From contig NZ_NBTM02000001.1 of assembly GCF_002083135.2 (NCBI RefSeq), positions 1,426,001 to 1,490,000 on the forward strand: 64,000 nucleotides of DNA. Direction: 5' to 3'. The translations under genes were made by a program, and so were the position numbers. Positions 56,237 to 64,000 of this stretch are shown here, piece after piece. The notes under the pieces are model-generated. The model was given only the letters and a program-made list of their open reading frames with translations. It had not been told where the DNA came from and ran no database searches. The number at the start of each line of letters is the position of its first letter. Within the stretch, counting starts at the first letter, position 1. This stretch comes from Aerococcus viridans. Its GTDB lineage: Bacteria > Bacillota > Bacilli > Lactobacillales > Aerococcaceae.

Positions 56237-57379
56237 CTATTTAACTAAGGCCCGTTCCAGGCCAATATTTAATATATTTTTAGCTGCGTTGATATCTCTA
56301 TCGTGATGCATATTACACTTCATACAAGTCCAATGACGTATATTTAACGCTTTTTTACCGCTATCATAACCGCAATTAGAACATTTTTGGGATGTCTTGT
56401 ACGGATTAATAGCTACAAATGTCTTATCGTACATTTCGCACTTTGCCTCTAAGATTGTTCTAAACATCCGCCAGGATTGGCCAGCGATTGAACGGGCTAA
56501 TTGATGATTTTTCATCATATTAGTCGTCTTTAAATCCTCTAGAACGATAACGTCATAACTTTTAACCATATCGGTTGTGATTTTATGAATGTAATCCTTA
56601 CGGATGTTTTTGATACGTTGATGAATACGGGCCACTTGGCGTTTGGCTTGCTGGTAGTTTTTCGCATCCACTAAAGCTACACCGTTCTTTTTGGCTTGTA
56701 AACGTCTACGGGCCATTCGCTTTTCCCAATAATGTAATTGCTTCTTATAAGACAAATGTAGTCGCTGACTTTGATATTTTTGACCATCAGACGTAATAGC
56801 TAAATCACTTACACCTAAATCGACACCGACTACATTTCCTGTTTTGGGCATTGCTTGATTATCGCTTGTGACCAAAAGGGAGATATAGTAGTCCCCACTA
56901 GGTGTATATTTAACGGTGACAGATTTTATGCGTTCATTCTCAATATGAAACACACTTGACTTACATTTTATCCAACCTAATTTAGGTAATTTGATATACC
57001 GTTGATTGTCATTAAAACGAATGTTGTTGCCACGTATGGTACTTAAATACGACTGTCTGGTGTTCTTCTTTGATTTGAATTTTGGGTATTTTGAATAGCC
57101 TTTAAAAAAACGGACAAAAGTTTCGGATAAGCGTTTAACACTACATTGAACAGCTACGCTATCAACTTCACGCAACCAGGGATATTCCTTCTTCATTTGT
57201 GGAATAAGAGAGGATAACGCATTATAAGATAGCATTTGAAGGTCAGGATTGTTTTCGTACCGCGCATTCAACATGGCCAACATTTCGTTCCAGATGAATC
57301 GGGTATGACCAAAGGTCATATGAATTAACTGACGCTGTTTTTCGTTAGGATAGATTTTACACTCAATTCCTTGATACAT
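56237..57379 (-). CDS. tnpB: TnpB RNA-guided nuclease, IS605 OrfB family
   Basis: A 380-residue TnpB. RuvC-like catalytic residues are intact: Asp187 in VVGVDLG, Glu281 in IVLEDLK and Asp362 in HDRDINAA. A zinc finger lies between them with Cys333, Cys336, Cys352 and Cys355. N-terminal part has the family's KIYPNEKQRQLI and FIWNEML. TnpB cleaves DNA guided by an RNA (omega RNA) made from the element's right end. The start ATG at 57379 follows AAGGGGGG. Its 3' end is 59 bases from the 56178 hairpin, where the guide RNA would be encoded. Confidence 0.93.
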   Translation of the reverse strand: MYQGIECKIYPNEKQRQLIHMTFGHTRFIWNEMLAMLNARYENNPDLQMLSYNALSSLIPQMKKEYPWLREVDSVAVQCSVKRLSETFVRFFKGYSKYPKFKSKKNTRQSYLSTIRGNNIRFNDNQRYIKLPKLGWIKCKSSVFHIENERIKSVTVKYTPSGDYYISLLVTSDNQAMPKTGNVVGVDLGVSDLAITSDGQKYQSQRLHLSYKKQLHYWEKRMARRRLQAKKNGVALVDAKNYQQAKRQVARIHQRIKNIRKDYIHKITTDMVKSYDVIVLEDLKTTNMMKNHQLARSIAGQSWRMFRTILEAKCEMYDKTFVAINPYKTSQKCSNCGYDSGKKALNIRHWTCMKCNMHHDRDINAAKNILNIGLERALVK

Positions 57380-57480
57380 GTTTTCACCCCCCTTGCGTTT
57401 ATAGATATATTATACCATACGTGTGACTGTTGTTTACAGCGATAACAATTGCTATAATATAATTAAATAGGTGTTTACAT

Positions 57481-57904
57481 ATGATAGTGAAAACAAGGAC
57501 AAATGTCTATGATTTTAATTTCCATTTGGTTTGGGTAACAAAGTATCGTAAAGAAATATTTACAACCATTGAAAAACAAAATGCCATGCAAGATATATTG
57601 ACGCATATTTGTGATGAACACGATATTGTCATCCAATCGCTCCAAGTTATGCCTGACCATATCCATATGTTGATTTCGTTCAACCCTACACATGCCGCAA
57701 GTAGTATCGTCAAAACACTTAAAGGAAAAATCTGCACGTCTATGGTTCAAAGCATATCCAGAAACAAAGACAATGTTATGGGGTGGCCATTTATGGACAC
57801 CTAGTTATTTCATGTCAACAGTAGGCAGTATGTCTAAAGAAACTGTTAAAAAGTATATAGAAAATCAATTAACGGAATACAATGACGGTCGCCCTAGAAC
57901 TTGA
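57481..57904 (+). pseudogene. tnpA: TnpA (Y1 HUH transposase), frameshifted
   Basis: The first frame has NFHLVWVTKYRKEIF and the HUH motif DHIHMLISF, and the second frame has the rest (EKSARLWFKAYPE, then SYFMSTVGSMSKETVKKYIENQ with the catalytic Tyr). One extra base in CTTAAAGGAAAAATC near 57722 separates them; removing a G gives a continuous 140-residue protein. As sequenced, the catalytic Tyr is not made in frame, so single-strand transposition should be off. Confidence 0.85.
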
Positions 57905-58050
57905 TTCATCCATGTAATGAATTACACGGTTTTCTCAAGGGGCGACTTTAAATAAAAATTTAGGCAAAATAAAGACAATCAGGGCCAAGGTGGTGTAAGT
58001 TTTCAAGCTGAAATCCTTTTTCCCTTATAGGCTACAAGTGGCTCTGGGTA

Positions 58051-58059
58051 TGATATAAT
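58051..58059 (+). promoter_or_regulatory. Extended -10 promoter of plsX
   Basis: TGATATAAT, 47 bases before the plsX ATG; no good -35. No clear FabT-type palindrome overlaps it. Confidence 0.45.
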
Positions 58060-58105
58060 AAGAGCAGCTTTTTGAATTTATTGAATGTAGAAAGTAGGCA
58101 TAGAA

Positions 58106-59128
58106 ATGAGAATTGCAGTAGATGCAATGGGTGGCGATAACGCGCCTAAAGAAATCGTCTTGGGTGGCTTAAAAGCTGCAGCTGAACGTAAAGACGTCAC
58201 CATCATATTTTATGGAGATGAAGATGCGATCAAAGCAGAAATTGAAGGGTCTACACCTAAAAACGTGGAAATTGTTCACGCAGCAGATAAGATATTATCT
58301 GAAGATGACCCAGTAAGAGCTGTACGTACAAAACGTGAATCATCTATGGTGATGGCAGCGCGGGCAGTACGAAACGGTGAAGCAGATGCCTTGATTTCAG
58401 CTGGTAACACAGGCGCCTTATTAACAGCAGGCCTACTAGTGGTCGGCCGGATGAAAGGTGTTGAGCGTCCAGCCTTAATGGCAGCTCTACCAAACTTAGC
58501 CAATATTGGGGACTCAGTATTATTAATAGACTGTGGTGCCAATGCGGAATCAAAAGCGTCATATTTAAATCAATATGCAGTCATGGCAACAGCCTATGCC
58601 CGTGCAGTCTTGAAAAAAGCTGCACCTTCAGTTGGTTTATTAAATAACGGTACTGAAGACAATAAAGGGAATGATTTGACGAAAGAAGCCTTTGGTTTAT
58701 TAAATGCCAATGATCAGATTCACTTCACTGGTAATATCGAATCTCGTGAAATTTTAAACGGGGTAGCAGATATTGTCGTAGCCGATGGATTTACTGGAAA
58801 TGCCGTATTAAAATCAGTGGAAGGAACAGCAGCTGCTGTAATGAAATTGGTTAAAAATGCGATTATGGATGGTGGGATTGGCTCTAAACTTGGTGGTTTA
58901 CTAATCAAAGGGTCATTAAAAGATACGATGACTAAAATTGATTTAGACCAAGCAGGCGGCGGTATTTTATTTGGTGTTAAAGCACCAGTATTAAAAGCAC
59001 ATGGTTCTTCAAATGCGACCAGTGTCTTCCATACAATTTTACAAGCAGCGACAATTGTAGATGCAGGTATTATTGAGGAATTGGCCACAACATTTGAAAA
59101 AGAAATGGCTGCTAAGAAGGCAGAATAA
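58106..59128 (+). CDS. plsX: Phosphate acyltransferase PlsX
   Basis: Makes acyl-phosphate from acyl-ACP for PlsY, the first step of phospholipid synthesis, and links to FakA-derived acyl-phosphate. The 340 residues include IAVDAMGGDNAPKEIV at the start, SAGNTGALL, DCGANAESK and VVADGFTGNAVLKSVEG. Peripheral membrane enzyme. Next gene is acpP 101 bases on, as in most Firmicutes. Confidence 0.96.
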   Translation: MRIAVDAMGGDNAPKEIVLGGLKAAAERKDVTIIFYGDEDAIKAEIEGSTPKNVEIVHAADKILSEDDPVRAVRTKRESSMVMAARAVRNGEADALISAGNTGALLTAGLLVVGRMKGVERPALMAALPNLANIGDSVLLIDCGANAESKASYLNQYAVMATAYARAVLKKAAPSVGLLNNGTEDNKGNDLTKEAFGLLNANDQIHFTGNIESREILNGVADIVVADGFTGNAVLKSVEGTAAAVMKLVKNAIMDGGIGSKLGGLLIKGSLKDTMTKIDLDQAGGGILFGVKAPVLKAHGSSNATSVFHTILQAATIVDAGIIEELATTFEKEMAAKKAE

Positions 59129-59133
59129 ATTTA

Positions 59134-59174
59134 CTAAAAGTGGGGCTAGCTTGACCTAGTTTCCCCCTTTTCAA
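59134..59174 (+). terminator. Hairpin between plsX and acpP
   Basis: AAAAGTGGGGCTAG and CTAGTTTCCCCCTTTT can pair around a 6-base loop. No T-run follows, so it may be a processing or attenuation site rather than a terminator. Confidence 0.4.
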
Positions 59175-59229
59175 AAAATAAAAGGTTTTAGTTGATGTGT
59201 AAGTTAGGATTTTATTTAGGAGGATTTTC

Positions 59230-59469
59230 ATGGCAGAGAATACAACTTTTGAACAAGTAGCGGCTTTAATTGTGGAACGTTTCGGTGTAGAGGCTTCTAG
59301 TGTGACGCCTGAGATGTCGTTTACGGACGATTTGGGTGCTGATTCCTTGGATGTTGTGGAATTGGTAATGGAATTGGAAGATAATTTCGGCATCCAGATT
59401 TCTGATGATGATGTTGAAGAAATTAAAACTGTTGCGGATATTGTGAAGTATATCGATAGCCATAAGTAG
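59230..59469 (+). CDS. acpP: Acyl carrier protein
   Basis: Carries fatty acyl chains on a phosphopantetheine arm. The 79 residues have the attachment motif [15 protein letters not shown] (Ser in DSLD) and an acidic helical makeup. TTAGGAGG precedes the ATG. Confidence 0.97.
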   Translation: MAENTTFEQVAALIVERFGVEASSVTPEMSFTDDLGADSLDVVELVMELEDNFGIQISDDDVEEIKTVADIVKYIDSHK

Positions 59470-59549
59470 GTTTATGATTCGATGTTTGAGGAGGCTGGCA
59501 GTTGGTTGTCCAGCCTTATTTTATTGAAAATAAAGAAGGAGGAATTTTC

Positions 59550-60245
59550 ATGGATTTGTCAGGTGTGAAGGCTTTATTGGCTGAACAGTTTGATTTGGAA
59601 TTACAAGATGAAACGCATTATATTGAGGCGTTTACCCATTCTTCGTATGTGAATGAAAACCAAAAGCTAGCTTTAGAGGATAATGAGCGGATTGAATTTT
59701 TAGGGGATGCGGTTTTAGAGTTAGTGGTATCTAATTATTTATACCGAAATTATCCCGAGATGGATGAGGGACGGATGTCGTCTTTACGTGCTTTAATTGT
59801 TCGCGAGGAGTCATTGGCTAAACGTTGTGTTGAGTGTGGTTTTGACCAGTTTGTACGTTTGGGTAATGGTGAGGAAGCGAGTAATGGTCGCAAGCGCCCG
59901 TCTTTATTATGTGATTTATTTGAGTCGGTTCTAGGTGCGATTTATCTTGATCTTGGGTTAGATGCGATAGAGCATTTGATGTCCCTAACCATTTATCCTA
60001 AGATCAAGAATGGTGATTTTACACGTTTATCTGATGCGAAAACGGCCTTACAGGAAGAGTTACAAAAAGAAGGTGCGATCCAATTGGCCTATGAACTTGA
60101 AAATGAATCTGGTCCAGCCCATAGTAAAGAATTTCATGTGGCAGTTCGTTTATATGATGAAATCATTGGACGAGGTGTGGGCCATTCTAAGAAGGCAGCG
60201 GAACAAGCTGCGGCGGCCAATGCCTTAGAAATGTTGAAGAAATAG
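59550..60245 (+). CDS. rnc: Ribonuclease III
   Basis: Cleaves double-stranded RNA in rRNA and mRNA processing. The 231 residues have the catalytic signature NERIEFLGDAVLELVVS, a second acidic site near DLFESVLGAIYLD, and a C-terminal double-strand RNA-binding domain (residues about 160-231, ending with GRGVGHSKKAAEQAAAANALEML, typical K-K-A-E-Q-A-A). The ATG at 59550 follows AAGGAGGAA. Confidence 0.97.
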   Translation: MDLSGVKALLAEQFDLELQDETHYIEAFTHSSYVNENQKLALEDNERIEFLGDAVLELVVSNYLYRNYPEMDEGRMSSLRALIVREESLAKRCVECGFDQFVRLGNGEEASNGRKRPSLLCDLFESVLGAIYLDLGLDAIEHLMSLTIYPKIKNGDFTRLSDAKTALQEELQKEGAIQLAYELENESGPAHSKEFHVAVRLYDEIIGRGVGHSKKAAEQAAAANALEMLKK

Positions 60246-60265
60246 TAGGAGAAAGGAATTAGCCT

Positions 60266-63200
60266 GTGTACCTAAAAACAGTTGAAATGGTCGGCTTTAA
60301 GAGTTTTGCGGATAAGACGACAATCGAATTTGATAATGGGTTTACAGCTATTGTAGGACCAAACGGCTCAGGGAAGTCGAACATTACAGAGGCCATTAAG
60401 TGGGTTCTGGGGGAGCAATCTGCCAAGTCCTTGCGTGGATCTAAGATGTCTGACGTGATTTTTGCAGGTGCTGAAGACCGCCGTAAGGGACAGTACGCCC
60501 AAGTAACCCTCACTTTTGACAACAGCGACCGCGCCTTGAATTTTGAAACAGATGAAGTGGCTGTTTCACGTCGTTATACAGCTTCCGGGGATTCTGAATA
60601 TATGATTAACCGTCGTCCCTGCCGTTTACGTGACATCACCGAATTAATGATGGATACGGGAATTGGACGGGATTCTTTCTCCATTATTTCACAAGGTAAA
60701 GTAGAACAGATTTTCACCCAGAAGCCAGAGGATAGAAGAGGTATTTTTGAAGAAGCTGCTGGTGTTATGAAGTACAAGTCACGTAAGCATGAAGCTGAAC
60801 GGAAGTTGAAGCATACTGAGGAGAACTTGCACCGGATTTATGATATTTTATCTGAACTTGCTGACCGGATTGAGCCCTTGGAAGAACAGAAGAATGCAGC
60901 TTTACGTTATAAAGCATCAAAGGCAGAATTGTCGGACATTGAGATTGCATTAACGGCAGTTCAGATTGAAACCTTGAATGAACAATGGCAAGTAGCCAAG
61001 AATGATATCTTAGCTTACGGTGAGGATATTCATAACCGTCGAGCTGCTTTAACTAAAACACAAGCTTCGCTTACGGATTATAAAGGTAAAGCGAATGAAG
61101 CAGATGCGTCTGTTAATCAAATGCAAGAGCAATATGTTGATTTGGTGAAAAATGCGGAGCAATTACAAGCTAAAATTCAGGTTCACCATCAAAAAGTCCT
61201 TTTCAAGGAAAATAACCAAGCCAGCCAAGCTGAGAATCTTGATAGTTTGAAGGCTGCGGTAAAAGACTTTAAAGCTTCCATTATCCAATTAAAAGCCCAA
61301 TTAGGGGATATGGAAAAAGATATCGCAGAAAAAACGACTAACCGCGATAGTTTACTGTCTGCGCTTGAAGACCTGTCAGATGACTCTGAAGCAGCAGTTC
61401 AAGCTAAACGGACCGAATATATTACAGCCTTACAAAAACAGTCCAGTCTACAAAATGACTTGAGTCAGCTGGAAAAAGATATGGCGAATGAAGTCGCCTC
61501 AGTTGAAAAAAACCAGTCTGAGCGAACAGCTAAAGAAACTACTTTAGCTGAATTGAAAGATCAACTCGCAAAGGCTGAAGCGGAGAAAGCACGTTTGGGT
61601 CAAGAGATTGAAGCTTTACTAGGGCAATATCAATCTAAAGAGCAAGCGGTCAAAGCCAAGCAAGATGAAGCTTACCGAGCTAATCAAGAAATGAACCAAG
61701 CGAATCAACGGCTAATGCAGGCTACTGCCCGTAAAGAGTCGTTAGAAGATTTGGACCGCGATCATGCTGGTTTCTACCAGGGGGTTAAGGCAGCTTTAGA
61801 CCTATCAGATAAAATTCAGGGTGTCCACGGGGCAGTTGCCCAATTGCTCCGCGTACCAGATACTTATACTGGGGCCGTTGAAACAGCACTTGCTGGCGCC
61901 ATGCAAAATATTGTGACAGAAAATGGCCAGGTAGCCAGTCAATTAATTGGCGAATTGAAACGGCAACGGGCAGGGCGGGCAACTTTCCTACCCCTTGATG
62001 TGATTAAAGGCCGGTCAGTAAATCCCAGTGACTTGAATAAAATTCAGTCAATGCCTGGATTTATCGGTGTGATGGTTGATTTGGTTGACTTTGATAGCCA
62101 ATACCAACAAATTATGGCCAATTTAATGGGGAATGTCATTGTCGCTGATAATCTTGATAATGCCCGTGCGATTGCTAAAGCACTGTATTCTCGCTACCGG
62201 ATTGTGACCCTTGAATCAGATGTGATTAACGCTGGCGGGTCAATGACTGGTGGGGCAACGAAACGTAATAACAATGCTGGTTTATTGTCCCGGAAAACGG
62301 ATATCGATCATTTAAGTCAGGAAATCAAGACCTTGACTGCAACCGTCACCAACTTGCAAGAAGAGATGCACCAAGCGTCACAAGTATCTGAAAAGATGGT
62401 GAAAGAGCTTGAAACAGTCAAAGCACAAGGTGATGAGGCACGCTTTAGTGAACGGACTTTAACGAGTCAAATTGACCAGTTAACCGGGCAAATTGCTGAT
62501 TTAACTGAGGCTTTAAAAACTGGTGAAAGCCTGCAAGCTTCTGCTGCAAAAACAAAGGCAAAACAAGAAAAAGCCAAAGCGAAGTTAGAGGCGGATTTAA
62601 AAGTTGTTGACGATCAAGTCAACCAATTGAAAAATGTAATTGAGGATATGAACTTGTCCGCTACTGATAAGGCTGAAAAGCGGCGGCAATTACAAGGGCA
62701 ATTGCAGGCTGCTGAAACAGATTTAGCGGTCTTAAAATCGCAACACACTCAAGTTGAAAGTCAATTAGCAGGTCAAGAAGCTGAATTAAAAGCAAAAGAA
62801 AATCAGGTAAGCCAAGTGGAAGCCGAACTTAAGTTGATGCGGGAAGCTATTTTATCCAATTCTGAAACTTCTGGCACCTTGGAAGCTGACTATCAAGCAG
62901 CTGTGAAAGCACAAAAAGACTGTGAAGCTCAATTAAAAGCGGTCCGAAAAATCCGCAATGAGGCGCAGAATAAGGCCGATGCCCTAGACCAAGAAGTTCA
63001 AGAGATGAATACTCATCTCCAAGACTTGCTTGAAAAACAAGCTAAGGTGGAGGCGACAGCTTCTCGATATGAAGTGTCGATTGATAACCATTTAACCCAC
63101 CTTCGGGAAGAATATGGTTTGACATTTGAACGGGCAAGAGCGACGTCAGAATTAACCATGTCTATGGAATCAGCATCCTTAAAAGTTCGTCAGTTGAAAA

Positions 63201-63841
63201 AAGAAATTGAACAAATTGGACCAGTTAATTTAGCAGCCATTGATGAGTTTGAAGAAGTAAATCAACGGTTTACCTTTATGCAAAAGCAACGAGATGACGT
63301 GTTGGCTGCCAAAGAAAAACTCTATCAAACAATTTCTGAGATGGATGAAGAGGTAGCTGAACGGTTTGAACAAGCCTTTATTGCTATCCGGGATGCCTTT
63401 GAAGATATCTTTCCTAAATTGTTTGGTGGAGGTCGGGCAAGTTTGAAATTGACGAGGCCGGATAATCTGTTAGAATCAGGAATTGATATTGAAGCTCAAC
63501 CGCCAGGGAAACGGCTTCAACACTTGTCCTTATTATCAGGTGGGGAGAAAGCCTTAACAGCAATCGCCTTATTATTCGCCATTTTAGATGTTAAAACAGT
63601 GCCTTTCTCTATCTTGGATGAGGTGGAAGCAGCCCTTGATGAAGCCAATGTAGCTCGTTACGGTCGGTTTTTACGTGAATTTGCGGATAAGACGCAATTT
63701 ATTGTGATTACCCACCGTAAGGGGACAATGGAATCAGCTAATATCTTGTATGGGGTGACCATGCAGGATTCTGGTGTGTCTAAATTGGCGGCTGTTCGTT
63801 TAGAAGAATTTGATGAGAAATTACTAGAATCATCAAATTAA
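60266..63841 (+). CDS. smc: Chromosome segregation protein SMC
   Basis: Condensin ATPase that organises and segregates the chromosome with ScpAB. The 1,191 residues comprise an N-terminal ATPase half with Walker A GPNGSGKSNITEAI near 32, a long coiled coil, the hinge (about 505-665, with GAVAQLL and GGSMTGGATK), a second coiled coil, and the C-terminal half with LLSGGEKALTAIALLFAIL and Walker B FSILDEVEAALDEANV. GTG start with AGGAGAAAGGA upstream. Directly after rnc as in Bacillus. Confidence 0.97.
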   Translation: MYLKTVEMVGFKSFADKTTIEFDNGFTAIVGPNGSGKSNITEAIKWVLGEQSAKSLRGSKMSDVIFAGAEDRRKGQYAQVTLTFDNSDRALNFETDEVAVSRRYTASGDSEYMINRRPCRLRDITELMMDTGIGRDSFSIISQGKVEQIFTQKPEDRRGIFEEAAGVMKYKSRKHEAERKLKHTEENLHRIYDILSELADRIEPLEEQKNAALRYKASKAELSDIEIALTAVQIETLNEQWQVAKNDILAYGEDIHNRRAALTKTQASLTDYKGKANEADASVNQMQEQYVDLVKNAEQLQAKIQVHHQKVLFKENNQASQAENLDSLKAAVKDFKASIIQLKAQLGDMEKDIAEKTTNRDSLLSALEDLSDDSEAAVQAKRTEYITALQKQSSLQNDLSQLEKDMANEVASVEKNQSERTAKETTLAELKDQLAKAEAEKARLGQEIEALLGQYQSKEQAVKAKQDEAYRANQEMNQANQRLMQATARKESLEDLDRDHAGFYQGVKAALDLSDKIQGVHGAVAQLLRVPDTYTGAVETALAGAMQNIVTENGQVASQLIGELKRQRAGRATFLPLDVIKGRSVNPSDLNKIQSMPGFIGVMVDLVDFDSQYQQIMANLMGNVIVADNLDNARAIAKALYSRYRIVTLESDVINAGGSMTGGATKRNNNAGLLSRKTDIDHLSQEIKTLTATVTNLQEEMHQASQVSEKMVKELETVKAQGDEARFSERTLTSQIDQLTGQIADLTEALKTGESLQASAAKTKAKQEKAKAKLEADLKVVDDQVNQLKNVIEDMNLSATDKAEKRRQLQGQLQAAETDLAVLKSQHTQVESQLAGQEAELKAKENQVSQVEAELKLMREAILSNSETSGTLEADYQAAVKAQKDCEAQLKAVRKIRNEAQNKADALDQEVQEMNTHLQDLLEKQAKVEATASRYEVSIDNHLTHLREEYGLTFERARATSELTMSMESASLKVRQLKKEIEQIGPVNLAAIDEFEEVNQRFTFMQKQRDDVLAAKEKLYQTISEMDEEVAERFEQAFIAIRDAFEDIFPKLFGGGRASLKLTRPDNLLESGIDIEAQPPGKRLQHLSLLSGGEKALTAIALLFAILDVKTVPFSILDEVEAALDEANVARYGRFLREFADKTQFIVITHRKGTMESANILYGVTMQDSGVSKLAAVRLEEFDEKLLESSN

Positions 63842-63923
63842 AGAGGATTTAGTCGTTTTTCATGGGGAAATGTGTCAAAATGTAGGTAATGTAGAAAATA
63901 TTGAACAGAAATATGAGGGCATT

Positions 63924-64000
63924 ATGATTGAATTAATTGCAATTGATTTAGATGGTACTTTACTACGAAATGATAAGACGATTAGTGAGGGTAACCGTGA
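63924..64000 (+). CDS. HAD-superfamily (Cof-type) hydrolase, 3' end outside window
   Basis: Only the first 25 codons are seen: LIAIDLDGTLLRNDKTIS, the HAD motif 1 DxDGTL of Cof-like sugar phosphatases. ATG at 63924 after GAGGG. In streptococci a HAD gene of this type sits between smc and ftsY, which fits. Confidence 0.88.
   Translation, partial: MIELIAIDLDGTLLRNDKTISEGNR

Larger units (their letters stand above)
56150..57960. mobile_element. IS200/IS605-family element with divergent tnpA and tnpB
   Basis: Contains tnpB (minus strand) and a frameshifted tnpA (plus strand), divergently arranged as in the IS608 group. Subterminal hairpins: ACGCCATT / AATGGCGT at 56161-56178 and CCATGTAAT / ATTACACGG at 57910-57929. 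Exact ends cannot be set because this family makes no target duplication. It separates recG from plsX. Confidence 0.85.

Overview
The window is a 64 kb chromosomal segment of a low-GC Gram-positive bacterium, most likely a member of the Lactobacillales (an Aerococcaceae/Carnobacteriaceae-type organism is my best guess, not proven). The reasons are the gene order priA-fmt-rsmB-stp-prkC-rsgA-rpe-thiN-rpmB-asp23/yloU-fakA ... recG-plsX-acpP-rnc-smc-HAD, strong AGGAGG ribosome sites, and Lactobacillales-style accessory genes (crtNM, Mga-type regulator, PTS sugar operon).

Layout. (1) 1-13.9 kb: conserved housekeeping run on the + strand: primosome helicase PriA, initiator-tRNA formylation, 16S rRNA methylation, PASTA kinase/phosphatase pair, ribosome-assembly GTPase, pentose-phosphate epimerase, thiamine pyrophosphokinase, L28, envelope protein and fatty-acid kinase. 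Between rpmB and the asp23 gene sits an intrusive three-gene cassette (10.43-11.63 kb: DUF6941-like protein, unknown protein, HEPN-domain protein) bracketed by two near-identical 46-bp copies of the rpmB terminator. This is my best candidate for an undescribed system. (2) 13.9-54.0 kb: a roughly 40 kb accessory block between fakA and recG, genes that are close neighbours in many relatives. It holds small orphan ORFs with 20-bp tandem repeats, a TetR-controlled C30 carotenoid operon (crtNM), an HrtAB-like ABC exporter, a 39-residue gene behind a Zur-type box, an Mga-like regulator, a stretch of decayed polysaccharide genes, a low-GC Wzx/Wzy-type exopolysaccharide cluster (26.8-37.0 kb), nested insertion sequences, a broken pyruvyltransferase, a PTS/GH4/6PGDH-like/sugar-kinase operon that looks designed for a glucosyl-gluconate type disaccharide, exoA, a sigma-factor/amidase pair, an orphan MetQ-like lipoprotein and an LLM flavin oxidoreductase. 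(3) 54.1-64 kb: housekeeping resumes with recG, interrupted by an IS200/IS605 element (intact TnpB, frameshifted TnpA), then plsX, acpP, rnc, smc and the start of a HAD phosphatase.

How it works together. The two core blocks cover translation initiation, ribosome maturation, cell-wall signalling, phospholipid/fatty-acid synthesis and chromosome condensation. The accessory block is mostly surface chemistry (carotenoid, polysaccharide), metal/heme handling and sugar use, with many frameshifts and insertion sequences, so it is being remodelled. Several breaks are single-base indels in or beside short homopolymers and could be either real decay or sequencing error; this cannot be decided from the sequence alone. 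I saw no rRNA, tRNA or CRISPR array.
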